From Caballeronia sp. LZ062 (GTDB lineage: Bacteria > Pseudomonadota > Gammaproteobacteria > Burkholderiales > Burkholderiaceae): 64,000 nucleotides of DNA. Shown one piece after another: positions 19,642 to 28,235 of the stretch. The translations under genes and the position numbers were made by a program. Position 1 is the first letter of the stretch, and every line of letters begins with the position of its first letter. Under the pieces are notes generated by a model. The model saw only the letters and a program-made list of their open reading frames with translations. It was not told the DNA's origin and did not search any database. Location: positions 1,426,001-1,490,000 of the forward strand of contig NZ_JARTWB010000002.1 of NCBI RefSeq assembly GCF_031450785.1. Direction: 5' to 3'.

Positions 19642-20169
19642 ATGACATCGAGCCGCGCGCCAGCGCCTTTCATCCGCGACGCAGTTCCCGGCGACTTCGA
19701 CGCCATTGTGCGCATTTATTCGCACTACGTGCTTCAGGCGCTCGCGACCTTCGAGGAAACGCCGCCCACGGTCGACGACATGCGCGCGCGCCACGCCGCG
19801 ATTTCGGCGGCGGGCTTGCCCTATCTCGTGGCGGAACTGAACGGCGAGGTCGCGGGCTACGCGTATGCTTCGGTGTACCGCACGCGCTCGGCGTATCGCC
19901 ATACGATCGAAGATTCCGTTTATGTCGCCGACGGCTCCGGCGGACGCGGCATCGGACTCGCGCTGCTTTCGGCGCTCGTCGAGCGATGCGAGCGCGGCCC
20001 GTGGCGGCAGATGATCGCGGTGATCGGCGACAGTGGCAACGCCGGGTCCATCGCCCTCCATGCGCGGCTCGGCTTCGAGCATGTCGGCGTGCTGCGCGAC
20101 GTCGGCTTCAAGTTCGGCCGATGGGTAGATACCGTGCTCATGCAGCGCGCGCTGCGCACCGCCGCCTGA
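19642..20169 (+). CDS. GNAT N-acetyltransferase, phosphinothricin acetyltransferase-like
   Basis: A 175-residue GCN5-related acetyltransferase. IRDAVPGDFDAIVRIYSHYV at the start, FEETPPTVDDMRARHAAI, the acetyl-CoA loop GSGGRGIGLALLSAL and the closing LGFEHVGVLRDVGFKFGRWVD all match the Pat/YncA (MnaT) group. These acetylate primary amines such as phosphinothricin or methionine derivatives. The ATG at 19642 is chosen because the family alignment begins right after it; the 20 preceding in-frame codons are Arg/Pro-rich and not conserved-looking. The physiological substrate is unknown. Confidence 0.88.
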   Translation: MTSSRAPAPFIRDAVPGDFDAIVRIYSHYVLQALATFEETPPTVDDMRARHAAISAAGLPYLVAELNGEVAGYAYASVYRTRSAYRHTIEDSVYVADGSGGRGIGLALLSALVERCERGPWRQMIAVIGDSGNAGSIALHARLGFEHVGVLRDVGFKFGRWVDTVLMQRALRTAA

Positions 20170-20201
20170 TTTTCTCTTTGTTTTTGTAGACGCTGCCTGC
20201 C

Positions 20202-20795
20202 TTGCCCACTTACACGCTCGCCTCCTCCGTCAGCGCCGAAATCGACGTGCGCAAGAGCCGCTTCATCGCGCTCGCGATCCCGGTACCCGACCGCGACGCC
20301 GCCATGCACGAACTCGAACGCCTGCGCGCCGAGCATCCGGCAGCCACGCACGTGTGCTGGGCATTGCTCGCGGGCGGCCAGTCGGGCATGTCCGACGACG
20401 GCGAACCTTCCGGCACGGCGGGGCGTCCAATTCTGGAAGTGCTGCGCCATCACGAAGTGGACGGCGTGCTCGCGGCGGTCGTGCGCTACTACGGCGGCAT
20501 CAAGTTGGGCGCGGGCGGACTCGTGCGCGCGTACACCGACGCGATCGCCACCGCGATGCAGTCGGCCGAGCGCGTGGAGCGCATCGAGCGTGGCCTGCTC
20601 GGCATCGAGATCGACTACGCCGACGAAGCGCGCGTGCGCCGCTGGATCGAACAGCACGAAGCCGAGCTTGTCGACAGCGTGTACGGAATGACGGTGCGGC
20701 TCGTCGTGCGCATGGCCGCCGCCGCACGCGGACCGGCGACCGCCGAATTGCGCGATCTCACGCACGGTCGCGCGAACGTGGAGGTGCGCACGTGA
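20202..20795 (+). CDS. YigZ/IMPACT-family protein
   Basis: A 197-residue UPF0029/IMPACT domain protein. KSRFIALAIPVPDRDAA, ATHVCWAL, the hallmark SDDGEPSGTAGRPIL and VVRYYGGIKLGAGGLVRAY are all present, with the DUF1949 C-terminal domain. Relatives include E. coli YigZ and eukaryotic IMPACT, a translation regulator; the bacterial function is not settled. The start is TTG at 20202. Its stop overlaps the start of the ferredoxin gene (GTGA), so the two are coupled. Confidence 0.92.
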   Translation: MPTYTLASSVSAEIDVRKSRFIALAIPVPDRDAAMHELERLRAEHPAATHVCWALLAGGQSGMSDDGEPSGTAGRPILEVLRHHEVDGVLAAVVRYYGGIKLGAGGLVRAYTDAIATAMQSAERVERIERGLLGIEIDYADEARVRRWIEQHEAELVDSVYGMTVRLVVRMAAAARGPATAELRDLTHGRANVEVRT

Positions 20796-21124
20796 GCGAA
20801 CCGCGCGCTTACAGGATGACGGTCGAGCCGGCCGGCGATACCGTCGACGTTCAGCCGGGCGCGACGCTGCTCGAAGCGGCGTGGCGCGCGGGACTCTCGC
20901 TGCCCCGCTCGTGCCGCAACGGAACCTGCCGGACCTGCATGTGCCGGTTGACGTCCGGCGAGGTGGGTTATCGCGTCGAGTGGCCGGGGCTCACGGCCGA
21001 AGAAAAAGCCGACGGCTGGATTCTGCCGTGCGTGGCCCTCGCGCGCTCCGACGTGAAGATCCATCAACCGGAGGCGGCGCCACGCGAGCCGGAAGCCAGT
21101 CCGCGCCGCTCTCGCGGCTTCTGA
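20792..21124 (+). CDS. Small 2Fe-2S plant-type ferredoxin
   Basis: A 110-residue ferredoxin that begins at a GTG overlapping the previous stop codon, with GGAGG upstream. The cluster ligands are [13 protein letters not shown] (Cys-x4-Cys-x2-Cys) plus a fourth Cys in WILPCVALA, and [16 protein letters not shown] is the standard fold signature. The C-terminus is a Pro/Glu/Arg-rich tail. It could donate electrons to an oxygenase or a reductase; no redox partner is adjacent, and the coupled gene encodes a YigZ protein. Confidence 0.92.
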   Translation: MSEPRAYRMTVEPAGDTVDVQPGATLLEAAWRAGLSLPRSCRNGTCRTCMCRLTSGEVGYRVEWPGLTAEEKADGWILPCVALARSDVKIHQPEAAPREPEASPRRSRGF

Positions 21125-21246
21125 GCGAAAACGAGGCCGGGTTAGTCAGGATTTGTCGTCTCGATTCAACGACCTACGATGTGAGTCCCGAGCCGTGTCG
21201 CATGAATCCCAGTGCAAAGAGGATGCAGCGCGCCGCTCAAAAAGTG

Positions 21247-21252
21247 TACAAT
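21247..21252 (+). promoter_or_regulatory. Candidate -10 element for rpsU
   Basis: TACAAT lies 47 bases before the rpsU start codon, in an AT-richer patch. The -35 is unclear (TGCAGC at 21224-21229). This is consistent with a sigma70 promoter giving a short leader. Confidence 0.4.
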
Positions 21253-21299
21253 TGCGCTTTGCCCCAAATTCTGGCAGGGCCAGATCAACCGAGATTTCA

Positions 21300-21512
21300 A
21301 TGACTAAAGTACTGTTGAAAGAGAACGAGCCTTTCGACGTCGCCATGCGACGTTTTCGCCGTACCGTCGAACGCACGGGCCTGATTCAAGAACTCAAGTC
21401 GCGCATGGCATACGAAAAGCCGACGACCGAGCGCAAGCGCAAGAAAGCTGCTGCTGTCGCCCGTCTTCGCAAGCAGATCCGCCGCGCGCAACTGCCGAAG
21501 AAGTTTTATTGA
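21300..21512 (+). CDS. rpsU: 30S ribosomal protein S21
   Basis: Small-subunit protein S21, 70 residues, the usual length. It begins [19 protein letters not shown], has the [21 protein letters not shown] basic stretch and ends in [16 protein letters not shown]. It helps initiation by stabilising the Shine-Dalgarno interaction. Here it is not followed by the common dnaG-rpoD macromolecular synthesis genes but by a decayed region, so it may be one of several rpsU copies as in many Burkholderia. The ribosome binding site is a weak GAGA. Confidence 0.97.
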   Translation: MTKVLLKENEPFDVAMRRFRRTVERTGLIQELKSRMAYEKPTTERKRKKAAAVARLRKQIRRAQLPKKFY

Positions 21513-21700
21513 TCGATGCGCGCGGCCATCGACGCTGGGTTCGATGCCCGCGTCTGCTGGTATAGCGTGTTCGGTCGGACGGTCGAGGTCGAACGGGTCG
21601 CGGTTTCGCTGAATTGGCGGTAAGCACGCCAGGCGCGAAAGCTCGCGGATAGCACGTCTAGCGCGTGCGCCCGGTCGGCCAGCAGCCGAGAGATTCGCAG

Positions 21701-21735
21701 AAAGCCTGCATGAGTGAATGCTCATGCAGGCTTTT
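21701..21735 (+). terminator. Strong rho-independent terminator about 190 bases after rpsU
   Basis: AAAGCCTGCATGAG (21701-21714) pairs perfectly with CTCATGCAGGCTTT (21721-21734) around a 6-base loop, with T residues following. It is the first terminator after rpsU, which would give an unusually long 3' region. Confidence 0.85.
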
Positions 21736-21792
21736 CGTGTTTGGGATTGGGCTCGTGCGCTGCGCCGGGGAAGTAGGGGGTGACTTTTTGCG

Positions 21793-21930
21793 GTGACGGC
21801 GAAGCGATGTGCCATCGTCATGGTCGACCTCGATCGCTTCAAGCAAGTCAACGACACGTTCGGTCATCCCACGGGCGACGACATCCTCGTGCGCATCGCG
21901 CAGCGATTGCAGGCGATCGACGGCGAAGAG
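21793..21930 (+). pseudogene. Fragment of a GGDEF-domain (diguanylate cyclase) gene
   Basis: About 45 codons encode CAIVMVDLDRFKQVNDTFGH, then PTGDDILVRIAQRLQAIDGE, the conserved first third of a GGDEF domain including the Mg-binding Asp and the substrate-binding Asn/Asp. The GGDEF signature and everything after it are missing, and stop codons lie just before it. The frame continues to 22227 but without recognisable sequence. It is a remnant, not a functional cyclase. Confidence 0.8.
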
Positions 21931-22383
21931 CGTGAGCTTTGGAACGCGGGCGTGGCCAGTTTTGTCGACAAATGCGTTGAAACTCGACTGCTAGGCGCTT
22001 TGCAGCTGCGCTGTGGGTACTGCGCTGCTTTCCCCGTCGTCAGCTTGGCCATGACGCTGACAAAATGGATTTTGACGGCCAGTGTTTTGCGTGCAAAGAA
22101 CAGGTTGGAAATTGCGTCCGAAATCAGCGCTGCCTTCGAGCAACCGACGATATGCAGAGCGCGTCAGGCCGCACCGAACAGTCACTCCGTGCGGTTAGCG
22201 CGCGGGTGGCATGGCGCAGGCACCTAGGCCGAGCGATTCGACGGTGCTTGCGGCACGAAGAGTGTCTGCGACGTTTGTGCGCTCGGCAGTGACCTCAGTC
22301 AGCCCGCACCAGACGTCATGGCTAACGCGATAGCAGCGCGGTACCTCCGACGCCTAGCGAGCCATCGCGCCGCTCTTCTGCGA

Positions 22384-22726
22384 CATGCACTCACGTGCCG
22401 GAGCGGCGCTGCATCGCTTGCTGATAGACGACAGCGACCGCGGCGCAGCCAAGCACGCGAAGGCGCAATTCGACGCGCTCACGACGGAAATGGACAACTG
22501 AGTCAGGCCATCGCCGAACTTGGCATGGCTCCCGCGCTCATCGAGCGGTTCAAGCGCACGCGAGGCGTTACAACGAAGCTTGGCAAACAGGAGAATAGGT
22601 AACGAACACTACGCGAAGAGTGCGCAGCGCGTGCGTCGGAGAACCGCTGAACTGAAGGAGGTGCTAGCTGGACAATCAGGAGGAATCCGGCGAACTATCG
22701 CCACCCTGTTCGGGTCATCACCGTAG
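22384..22726 (+). pseudogene. Possible remnant of a large serine recombinase C-terminus
   Basis: Pieces in two frames read LHRLLIDD, AKAQFDALTTEMDN, MAPALIERFKRT, then after a frame change AREALQRSLANRR and NEHYAKSAQRVRRR. This order resembles the C-terminal coiled-coil and PALIERF..REAL region of large serine recombinases found in Paraburkholderia. Internal stops and frame changes rule out function. The similarity is weak and judged by eye. Confidence 0.3.
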
Positions 22727-22762
22727 TCAAATGTGATGGGCTTATTACGCTAGCTTCTGCGA

Positions 22763-22800
22763 CATTCCCGAGCGGCTAATAGCGTCAACCGCCGGGAATG
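22763..22800. repeat. Inverted repeat beside tRNA-fMet
   Basis: CATTCCCGAGCGG (22763-22775) is complementary, apart from one extra base, to CCGCCGGGAATG (22789-22800), with a 13-base spacer. No T tract follows on either strand. It could be a 3'-end stem of the tRNA transcript or the end of a lost element. Confidence 0.55.
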
Positions 22801-22812
22801 TGCAACTGAATG

Positions 22813-22889
<77 letters not shown>

Positions 22890-22945
22890 TCTGAAGAAAA
22901 AGATTATAGACCGTACCGCTTCGCGCAGTCAAACATTGTTTTTGC

Positions 22946-24475
22946 TTACGATACCGAAACCGGCTGCATCCGCTCGGCATCATCCACCTTCGCACCCGCC
23001 CTCGCCGCGCGATGATGCGCCCGCGACAGCTTGCCCAGCAGCGGCAACAGCACCAGCGCGATCACCGCGCCGCCTGTGGCCAGCCAGCCGAGCGACACGA
23101 AAAGATGCGTGTACAGCGGCAAGGACTGCATCGGATCGAGATGGCCGGGCGGCACGCGCGCATAGTTCGCCACGACCGTGCCGAGATATTGCGACACCCC
23201 TGTCGCCACGAAGTACGCGCCCATCATGAAGCCGCTCATGCGCGCCGGCACGTAGCGCGCGATCATCGCGAGGCCGAGTCCGGAAACCAGCAGTTCGCCG
23301 AGCGAATAGAGGCCGTAGCCCGCCACCATGAACCACGACGACACACGCCCCTCCACCGCGTAGCGTCCGCTCACGCCGAACACGAAGAAGCCCACCGCCA
23401 CCACCACGAAACCGAGCGCGTATTTCGCCGCCACCGAGACATCGCGGCCGCGGCGTGCGAGCCCCGCGTATCCGACGGCAAGGACCGGACTCAGAATCAT
23501 GATCCAGATCGGGTTGAGCGCCTGAAACTGCGCCGCGCTCCACGAGAAGAGCCGCACGCCTGCAATCGAAAACGCGGGATCGACATTGCGCAGCGCGAAG
23601 AGCGTGAGCGACGTCGACATCTGCTGATAAAAGACGAAGAACAGGATGACCTGCAGCGTCAGAATCAGCGCCGCCAGAAGGCCCGCGCGCTCGCTGCGAT
23701 CGCATCGGGCGAGCATGTAGCCGAAGATCGCCAGAATGCCAAGCGCGGCGGCCCAGACGCAGCCTCTGGCCACCGTCTGGTGCTGAAGGATGAACACTGT
23801 CGCCGCCGCGAATGCCGCGCCGCCCGCCGCGACCGCGAGCAAGCGGCCCCAGCGGATCGGCTGCTCGTCCGGCGCCGAGCCGACATGCGCGAGCGTGCGG
23901 CGCATGATCGCGAAATTCAGCATACCGAGCAACATGCCGCCGCAGCACACGGCGAACGCCGCATGCCAGCCCCAATGGTCTTTGATCCACGGCGTCGCGA
24001 GCATCGAGAATGTCGACCCGATATTCACCGCCATGTAATAGATCGTGAATGCGCTGTCGATTCGGGCGTCATCGCCTTCGTAAATGCGCCGTACGAGATT
24101 CGCCGCGTTCGATTTGAAAAGCCCGTTGCCCACCACGATCACGCCGAGCGACGCATACATGAAGCCGAGCGCATCGCAGGGAAGCGCCAGCATGAAGTAA
24201 CCGAGCGACAGCACGAGCGAGCCGAATGCCATCGTGCGCCGCGCGCCGAGGATCTTGTCGCCGATCCAGCCGCCAATCGACGGCGCCGAGAAAACGAGCG
24301 CGGAAAATGCGCCCCACGTGAGATTAGCGTAGTCGTCGGCGAAACCGGCTTTGTCGATCATAAACAGCACGAGCAGCGCGGCCATGCCGTAATAACCGAA
24401 ACGCTCCCACATTTCGATCAGGAAGACGGTCGCAAACGCGCGCGTCTGCGACGTGGCGGGCGATTGATTATTCAT
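22946..24475 (-). CDS. Proton-dependent oligopeptide transporter (POT/PTR family)
   Basis: A 509-residue major-facilitator peptide importer with about 14 helices. The POT signature ExxER is present as EMWERFGYYGM (about residues 22-32), followed by FSAPSIGGWIGDKILGARRTM and the GNGLFKSNAANLV and FTIYYMAVNIGS signatures. Such proteins import di- and tripeptides with protons (DtpA/DtpB type). The ATG at 24475 follows AAGGATTTTCC and is better than the start six codons upstream. It stands alone, downstream of its own promoter region, with tRNA-fMet after it. Confidence 0.94.
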   Translation of the reverse strand: MNNQSPATSQTRAFATVFLIEMWERFGYYGMAALLVLFMIDKAGFADDYANLTWGAFSALVFSAPSIGGWIGDKILGARRTMAFGSLVLSLGYFMLALPCDALGFMYASLGVIVVGNGLFKSNAANLVRRIYEGDDARIDSAFTIYYMAVNIGSTFSMLATPWIKDHWGWHAAFAVCCGGMLLGMLNFAIMRRTLAHVGSAPDEQPIRWGRLLAVAAGGAAFAAATVFILQHQTVARGCVWAAALGILAIFGYMLARCDRSERAGLLAALILTLQVILFFVFYQQMSTSLTLFALRNVDPAFSIAGVRLFSWSAAQFQALNPIWIMILSPVLAVGYAGLARRGRDVSVAAKYALGFVVVAVGFFVFGVSGRYAVEGRVSSWFMVAGYGLYSLGELLVSGLGLAMIARYVPARMSGFMMGAYFVATGVSQYLGTVVANYARVPPGHLDPMQSLPLYTHLFVSLGWLATGGAVIALVLLPLLGKLSRAHHRAARAGAKVDDAERMQPVSVS

Positions 24476-24698
24476 GGAAAATCCTTCAACCACAAAAGCG
24501 ATACAGCGCTTTCTGAAACGGGTAGAGATTGAAACGAACTCGTCCTAAAAAGGACGGCGACTGTGCGAAAAGCACGTGATTATCGCTTATCGACGGTCGA
24601 CAAGGCGTGCATAAGCCGCAACGACTTATTCCGAATCAAAGCGCGAGCCGTTTCGCGCACGAGTGCGGCCACAGGAAAGTGCAAAAGACGCGCGCGTG

Positions 24699-25325
24699 TC
24701 AGGCCGCCGGACGCCGCACAAGAGCGAGCATCACGCCGAAGCCGATCATCAGCGCCCCGCTCACGCGATTGAACCACGTGAAGCCGCGCGCGCCGCGCGA
24801 AAGCGACCGGAGCCGCGCGCCGAGCGCCGCGTAGATCACGATCGCGATCAATTCGAACAACAGAAAAATGGCGCCGAGCAAAGCGAAGCTCGTCGCATAG
24901 GCGCTGCGGTCGACGAATTGCGGAAAGAAAGCGGTGAAAACGAGAATCGCCTTCGGATTGCCGGCCGCGACGAAAAACTCCTGCTTCGTCAGCTGCGCGA
25001 GTCCGGCAGGCGCCGCGCCCGACTCGCCCGTCACGAATTGCGGTCCCGAGCGAATCAGCTTGATGCCGATCCACACGAGATAAGCGGCACCCACGAGCTT
25101 GATCGCTGTGAAGAGCGTCTGCGAGGCGAGCAGCAACGCGCCCAGTCCGAGCCCGGCAATCGCAATCATCACGGCGAACGCGGCGAGCCGCCCGAACGAC
25201 GCGAGCACCGACGCCCGCACGCCTTGTCGCGCGCCGTTCGACAGCGAAAGCATGTTGTTGGGGCCGAACGCCATATTGATGGCGAAGCACGCGGGCACGA
25301 ACACCGCAAAAGTCTGAATGGACAT
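24699..25325 (-). CDS. LysE/RhtB-family amino acid exporter
   Basis: A 208-residue inner-membrane exporter with about six helices. The N-terminal FAINMAFGPNNMLSLSNGARQG is the family signature, with the Pro-Asn-Asn variant of GP(G/N). LVGAAYLVWIGIKLIRS, AAGNPKAILVFTAFFPQFV and FGVMLAL at the end fit the RhtB group. Substrates in relatives are lysine, threonine, homoserine or cysteine; here it is unknown. The ATG at 25325 follows GAAGGTG. It lies 47 bases downstream of... the porin stop is on the same strand just upstream of its start, so joint transcription is possible but not shown. Confidence 0.9.
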   Translation of the reverse strand: MSIQTFAVFVPACFAINMAFGPNNMLSLSNGARQGVRASVLASFGRLAAFAVMIAIAGLGLGALLLASQTLFTAIKLVGAAYLVWIGIKLIRSGPQFVTGESGAAPAGLAQLTKQEFFVAAGNPKAILVFTAFFPQFVDRSAYATSFALLGAIFLLFELIAIVIYAALGARLRSLSRGARGFTWFNRVSGALMIGFGVMLALVRRPAA

Positions 25326-25372
25326 GGGACACCTTCTAGGCAAGCGACCAGAATATCGCCAAATCACCAGGC

Positions 25373-26563
25373 TCAGAAGCGGTGGCGAATGCCCGTCGTG
25401 AGCATCAACTGATTGCGGCCGCTCGACGGATCGTTCGTGTTGATGATCGCCGGCGCGTCCGACGAGGCGCGCTGGTAGATGGATTCGACGTACACGTCGG
25501 TCCGCTTGCCCAGCAGATAATCGACCTGCAACGCGCCTTCGTGCCAGTGCGCGCCGCCGCCGTTGGTGTACACATACATGCCCGCGAGCACGATGGCGGG
25601 CGTCAGCTTGTAGATGCCGTTGATTTCGTAGTTGTTGAGCGCGAGCGATGGCAGCGCATCGCCGGTATCGGCGGCGCTCGCGCCGCTGCTGATCGAGCGG
25701 GAGAACGCGCCGGCAAGCTGAAAATCGCCGATGCCGTAGCTCATCGCGACACCGAACGTGTTTTGCCGCTGCACATTGGCCGCGATCACCGCGCCTGCCG
25801 CGTTGCCGGGCAGCGCGAGGGCGTCGTAGGCGCCGCCCGTCGTGTTACCGCGTCCGTTGTTATGCAGATAGGCCGCGCCCGCGCTGAACGAGCCCAACGT
25901 ATAGTTCGCGCCGAAGCTGTACGCGCGATTGTCGGCGAACCCGCCCGCCTCGTTCGAAAACGCGTAGAGGCCGCCGAAGCTGAAGCCGCCGTACGTCGCG
26001 CTCGTGTATTTCACGGAATTCGCCGCGAGGAACGAGTTGTTCGCGTTGTCGTTGTCGAGCACGTGCGCGAACGCCGTGCCGCCCATGCCGCCCGTCAGCG
26101 TGAAGGGGGCGAAATAGTCATGGATGGAGTCGTACTGGCGGCCGAGCGTGATCGTGCCGAGTTCGTCGGTGCCGAGGCCGACGTACATCGGATGATCGTT
26201 GAGGCCTTGCCCCGTCGACACCGCATAGCCGCGTTCGAGCCGGAAGATGGCCCGCGCGCCGCCGCCGAGGTCCTCGCTGCCTTGCAGACCCCAGTAACTG
26301 CCGTCGATGGTGCCGGTCGTCAGCCGGTACTGCGAATGGCCGCCGACATTGCTGACATACGCGACGCCGGCATCGAGTTCGCCGTACAGCTGCACGGAGC
26401 TTTGCGCCCACGCCGCGCCCGGCACGCCGATAAAGGCGATGCACGCCGCGAGCGCCGCCGCGACGTTCGGCCGGGCAGCTCTGTGCGTGGCGGCGTGCGT
26501 GGCCAGGTGCGTGGCATCGGCGGCGGACGGCGCGAGCTTGAGTGCGGTTGGACGGACGGACAT
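25373..26563 (-). CDS. General outer-membrane porin (Burkholderia trimeric type)
   Basis: A 396-residue 16-stranded porin. After a long leader (about 52 residues, Ala/His/Thr-rich before the hydrophobic AALAACIAFIGVPGAAWA signal) the mature protein starts QSSVQLYGELDAGVAYVSN. It carries the family motifs GSYWGLQGSEDLGGGARAIF, TLGRQYDS and the terminal strand NQLMLTTGIRHRF ending in Phe, required for barrel assembly. The ATG at 26563 has GGAG upstream. A start nearer the hydrophobic core would give a more usual signal length, so the N-terminus is the least certain part. Confidence 0.92.
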   Translation of the reverse strand: MSVRPTALKLAPSAADATHLATHAATHRAARPNVAAALAACIAFIGVPGAAWAQSSVQLYGELDAGVAYVSNVGGHSQYRLTTGTIDGSYWGLQGSEDLGGGARAIFRLERGYAVSTGQGLNDHPMYVGLGTDELGTITLGRQYDSIHDYFAPFTLTGGMGGTAFAHVLDNDNANNSFLAANSVKYTSATYGGFSFGGLYAFSNEAGGFADNRAYSFGANYTLGSFSAGAAYLHNNGRGNTTGGAYDALALPGNAAGAVIAANVQRQNTFGVAMSYGIGDFQLAGAFSRSISSGASAADTGDALPSLALNNYEINGIYKLTPAIVLAGMYVYTNGGGAHWHEGALQVDYLLGKRTDVYVESIYQRASSDAPAIINTNDPSSGRNQLMLTTGIRHRF

Positions 26564-26795
26564 AGGGAGACTCCAGATTCGATTTCGCGGCTGACGATTG
26601 TCGATTCTGCTGGCCATCTTGTCAGTTAAAAAAGCGGCCGGCGCGCGTGTGTGACCCAATACCAACGAATATCGGCGGATGCGCGCCAGCCCCTTCCCAA
26701 GTGACGAATTCGGCGCTATTGAGGCGCGGCACGCGTCGCGCGGCGCCTGCCGCTAGAATCGGACCACACCGACTCCTTCGCTCCCGGACCTTCCC

Positions 26796-27539
26796 ATGTC
26801 ACAGAAGACTCTCGCCATCGTCACCGGCCACACGCGCGGCCTCGGTGCAGCGCTGGCCGACGCGCTGCTTTCGCGCGGCGCCGACATTCTCGCGATCTCG
26901 CGCAAACGCAACGCCGGGCTCGCGGCGAGCTGTTCCGGCCGCCTGCACGAAGTCGAACTCGATCTCGCCGATCTGCCCGCGCTCGACGCGTGGCTCGCCG
27001 ACGGCGCGCTCGGCCGATTTATCGCCGGCGCGGACCGGGTGCTGCTCGTCAACAATGCGGGGATGCTCGCGCCGGTCGGGCCGCTGGCGCATCAGGACGC
27101 GAGTGCGGTTGCGCGCGCCGTGAGCGTGAACGTCGCGGCTCCGCTGATGCTGACCGCGGCCTTCGCCGCCGCGAGCGCGGACGCGGCGGACCGGCGCGTC
27201 GTCCACATCTCCAGCGGCGCGGCGCGCAACGCATATCCCGGTTGGAGCATTTACTGCGCGACGAAGGCCGCGCTCGATCATCACGCGCGGGCCGTCGCGC
27301 TCGACGATAACGGCGGCTTGCGAATCTGCAGCGTCGCGCCGGGCGTCGTCGATACGGACATGCAGGCCGAAATTCGCGGCACCGGGCTGGACCGCTTCCC
27401 GTTGCGCGAGCGTTTCGACGCGCTCAAGCGCGAAGGTCAACTCGCGACGCCGGAGCAGTCGGCACGCAAGCTCGTCGATTATGTGCTGAGCGACGCATTC
27501 GGCAGCGCGCCGACTGCGGATATCCGCGAACTCGGCTGA
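26796..27539 (+). CDS. Short-chain dehydrogenase/reductase
   Basis: A 247-residue SDR enzyme with a Rossmann fold. NAD(P)-binding TGHTRGLG (residues 10-17), NNAG (about 86), catalytic Ser in HISSGAA and Tyr-x3-Lys in YCATKAAL are all present. ISRKRNAG after the second strand carries basic residues, suggesting NADP preference. It resembles sepiapterin reductase/benzil reductase-like SDRs, but the substrate cannot be told. It is convergent with the RNase HI-like gene, with only 3 bases between the stops. Confidence 0.92.
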   Translation: MSQKTLAIVTGHTRGLGAALADALLSRGADILAISRKRNAGLAASCSGRLHEVELDLADLPALDAWLADGALGRFIAGADRVLLVNNAGMLAPVGPLAHQDASAVARAVSVNVAAPLMLTAAFAAASADAADRRVVHISSGAARNAYPGWSIYCATKAALDHHARAVALDDNGGLRICSVAPGVVDTDMQAEIRGTGLDRFPLRERFDALKREGQLATPEQSARKLVDYVLSDAFGSAPTADIRELG

Positions 27540-27542
27540 CCC

Positions 27543-28235
27543 TCAGGCCGCCGATACCGCGCAGTCCGGCGCCGCCGCCACGGCGAGCGCCTGGCGGGAG
27601 AGCCGGTCGGCGTGCGCATTGCGGGCGCGCGGAATCCATTGCAGCCGGACCTCGCCGATTTGCGCGATCAGCTCGCGCACCCGCGCCGCGTGGTGCGCGA
27701 GCGCGCGGATGCAGGCGCCATCGGCCGCGTGAACGTCGTCGATGACGACGCGGCTGTCGCCATGAACCGTCAGACTGGAAGCGCCTTCGCGCTGCGCTGC
27801 CTCGAGAAGCGCAGTGAGGGCGAGATACTCGGCGGCGCTGCTGTCGCCGTGTCCGGCGCTCGCGGTGATCTCGAGCGTTGCGCCGTTGGGGCTTTTGAGG
27901 ACCGCGCCGATGCCGATGCGCCCCGGATTCGGCAGCGCGGAGCCGTCGAACCAGCCGATCCACGCGTGCGGGTGCTCCGCACGAGGCTCCGACGGCGGGC
28001 GCTGCGCCGGCCGGTTCGCACGCTGGAGCTTGCGCACGCGCTCGGCATCGGCGGCTCTCGCGTGCGCGGCGCGCCGTGCATCGACCAATTCCCGCAGGGA
28101 CTGCCCGCCCGCCGCTTTCTCCAGCGTTCTAACCAGCGCCGCATGCTCGGAAAACGCCGCGCTCCTCACGAGCCGGCGGCTTTGCATGCGTTCCTTCTTG
28201 TACGCGACAGCGAGCAATTCATCGAATTCGATCAT
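27543..28235 (-). CDS. RNase HI-like protein with N-terminal extension
   Basis: A 230-residue protein. The C-terminal half (about 92-215) is an RNase HI fold with the four catalytic acidic residues: FDGSALPNPG, AAEYLAL, HGDSRVV and RNAHADRLS. It belongs to the group lacking the basic protrusion of E. coli RNase HI. The first 90 residues are an Arg/Ala-rich helical segment (KKERMQSRRLVRS, VRTLEKAAGGQSLRELVDARR) that may replace the substrate-binding role. It could cleave RNA-DNA hybrids; in vivo function is not established. No good ribosome binding site is seen. Confidence 0.88.
   Translation of the reverse strand: MIEFDELLAVAYKKERMQSRRLVRSAAFSEHAALVRTLEKAAGGQSLRELVDARRAAHARAADAERVRKLQRANRPAQRPPSEPRAEHPHAWIGWFDGSALPNPGRIGIGAVLKSPNGATLEITASAGHGDSSAAEYLALTALLEAAQREGASSLTVHGDSRVVIDDVHAADGACIRALAHHAARVRELIAQIGEVRLQWIPRARNAHADRLSRQALAVAAAPDCAVSAA

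Larger units (their letters stand above)
21513..22812. other. Decayed 1.3-kb region between rpsU and tRNA-fMet
   Basis: No intact gene was found here. The stretch holds a 35-codon open frame directly after rpsU (21516-21623, ATG but no ribosome binding site), the terminator at 21701-21735, a GGDEF fragment, a possible recombinase fragment, and an inverted repeat at 22763-22800. Codon composition is irregular and stops occur in all frames, unlike the rest of the window. It resembles the remains of an integrated element or successive deletions. Confidence 0.6.

Noticed and set aside
21793..22227. Intact diguanylate cyclase gene
   Set aside because: Only the first third of a GGDEF domain is present; the signature motif and the remaining fold are missing and stops precede it.
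24540..24555. Small hairpin CGTCCT-AAAA-AGGACG upstream of the peptide transporter
   Set aside because: The stem is only six bases and lies upstream of the gene on its strand, so it is not a convincing terminator or operator.
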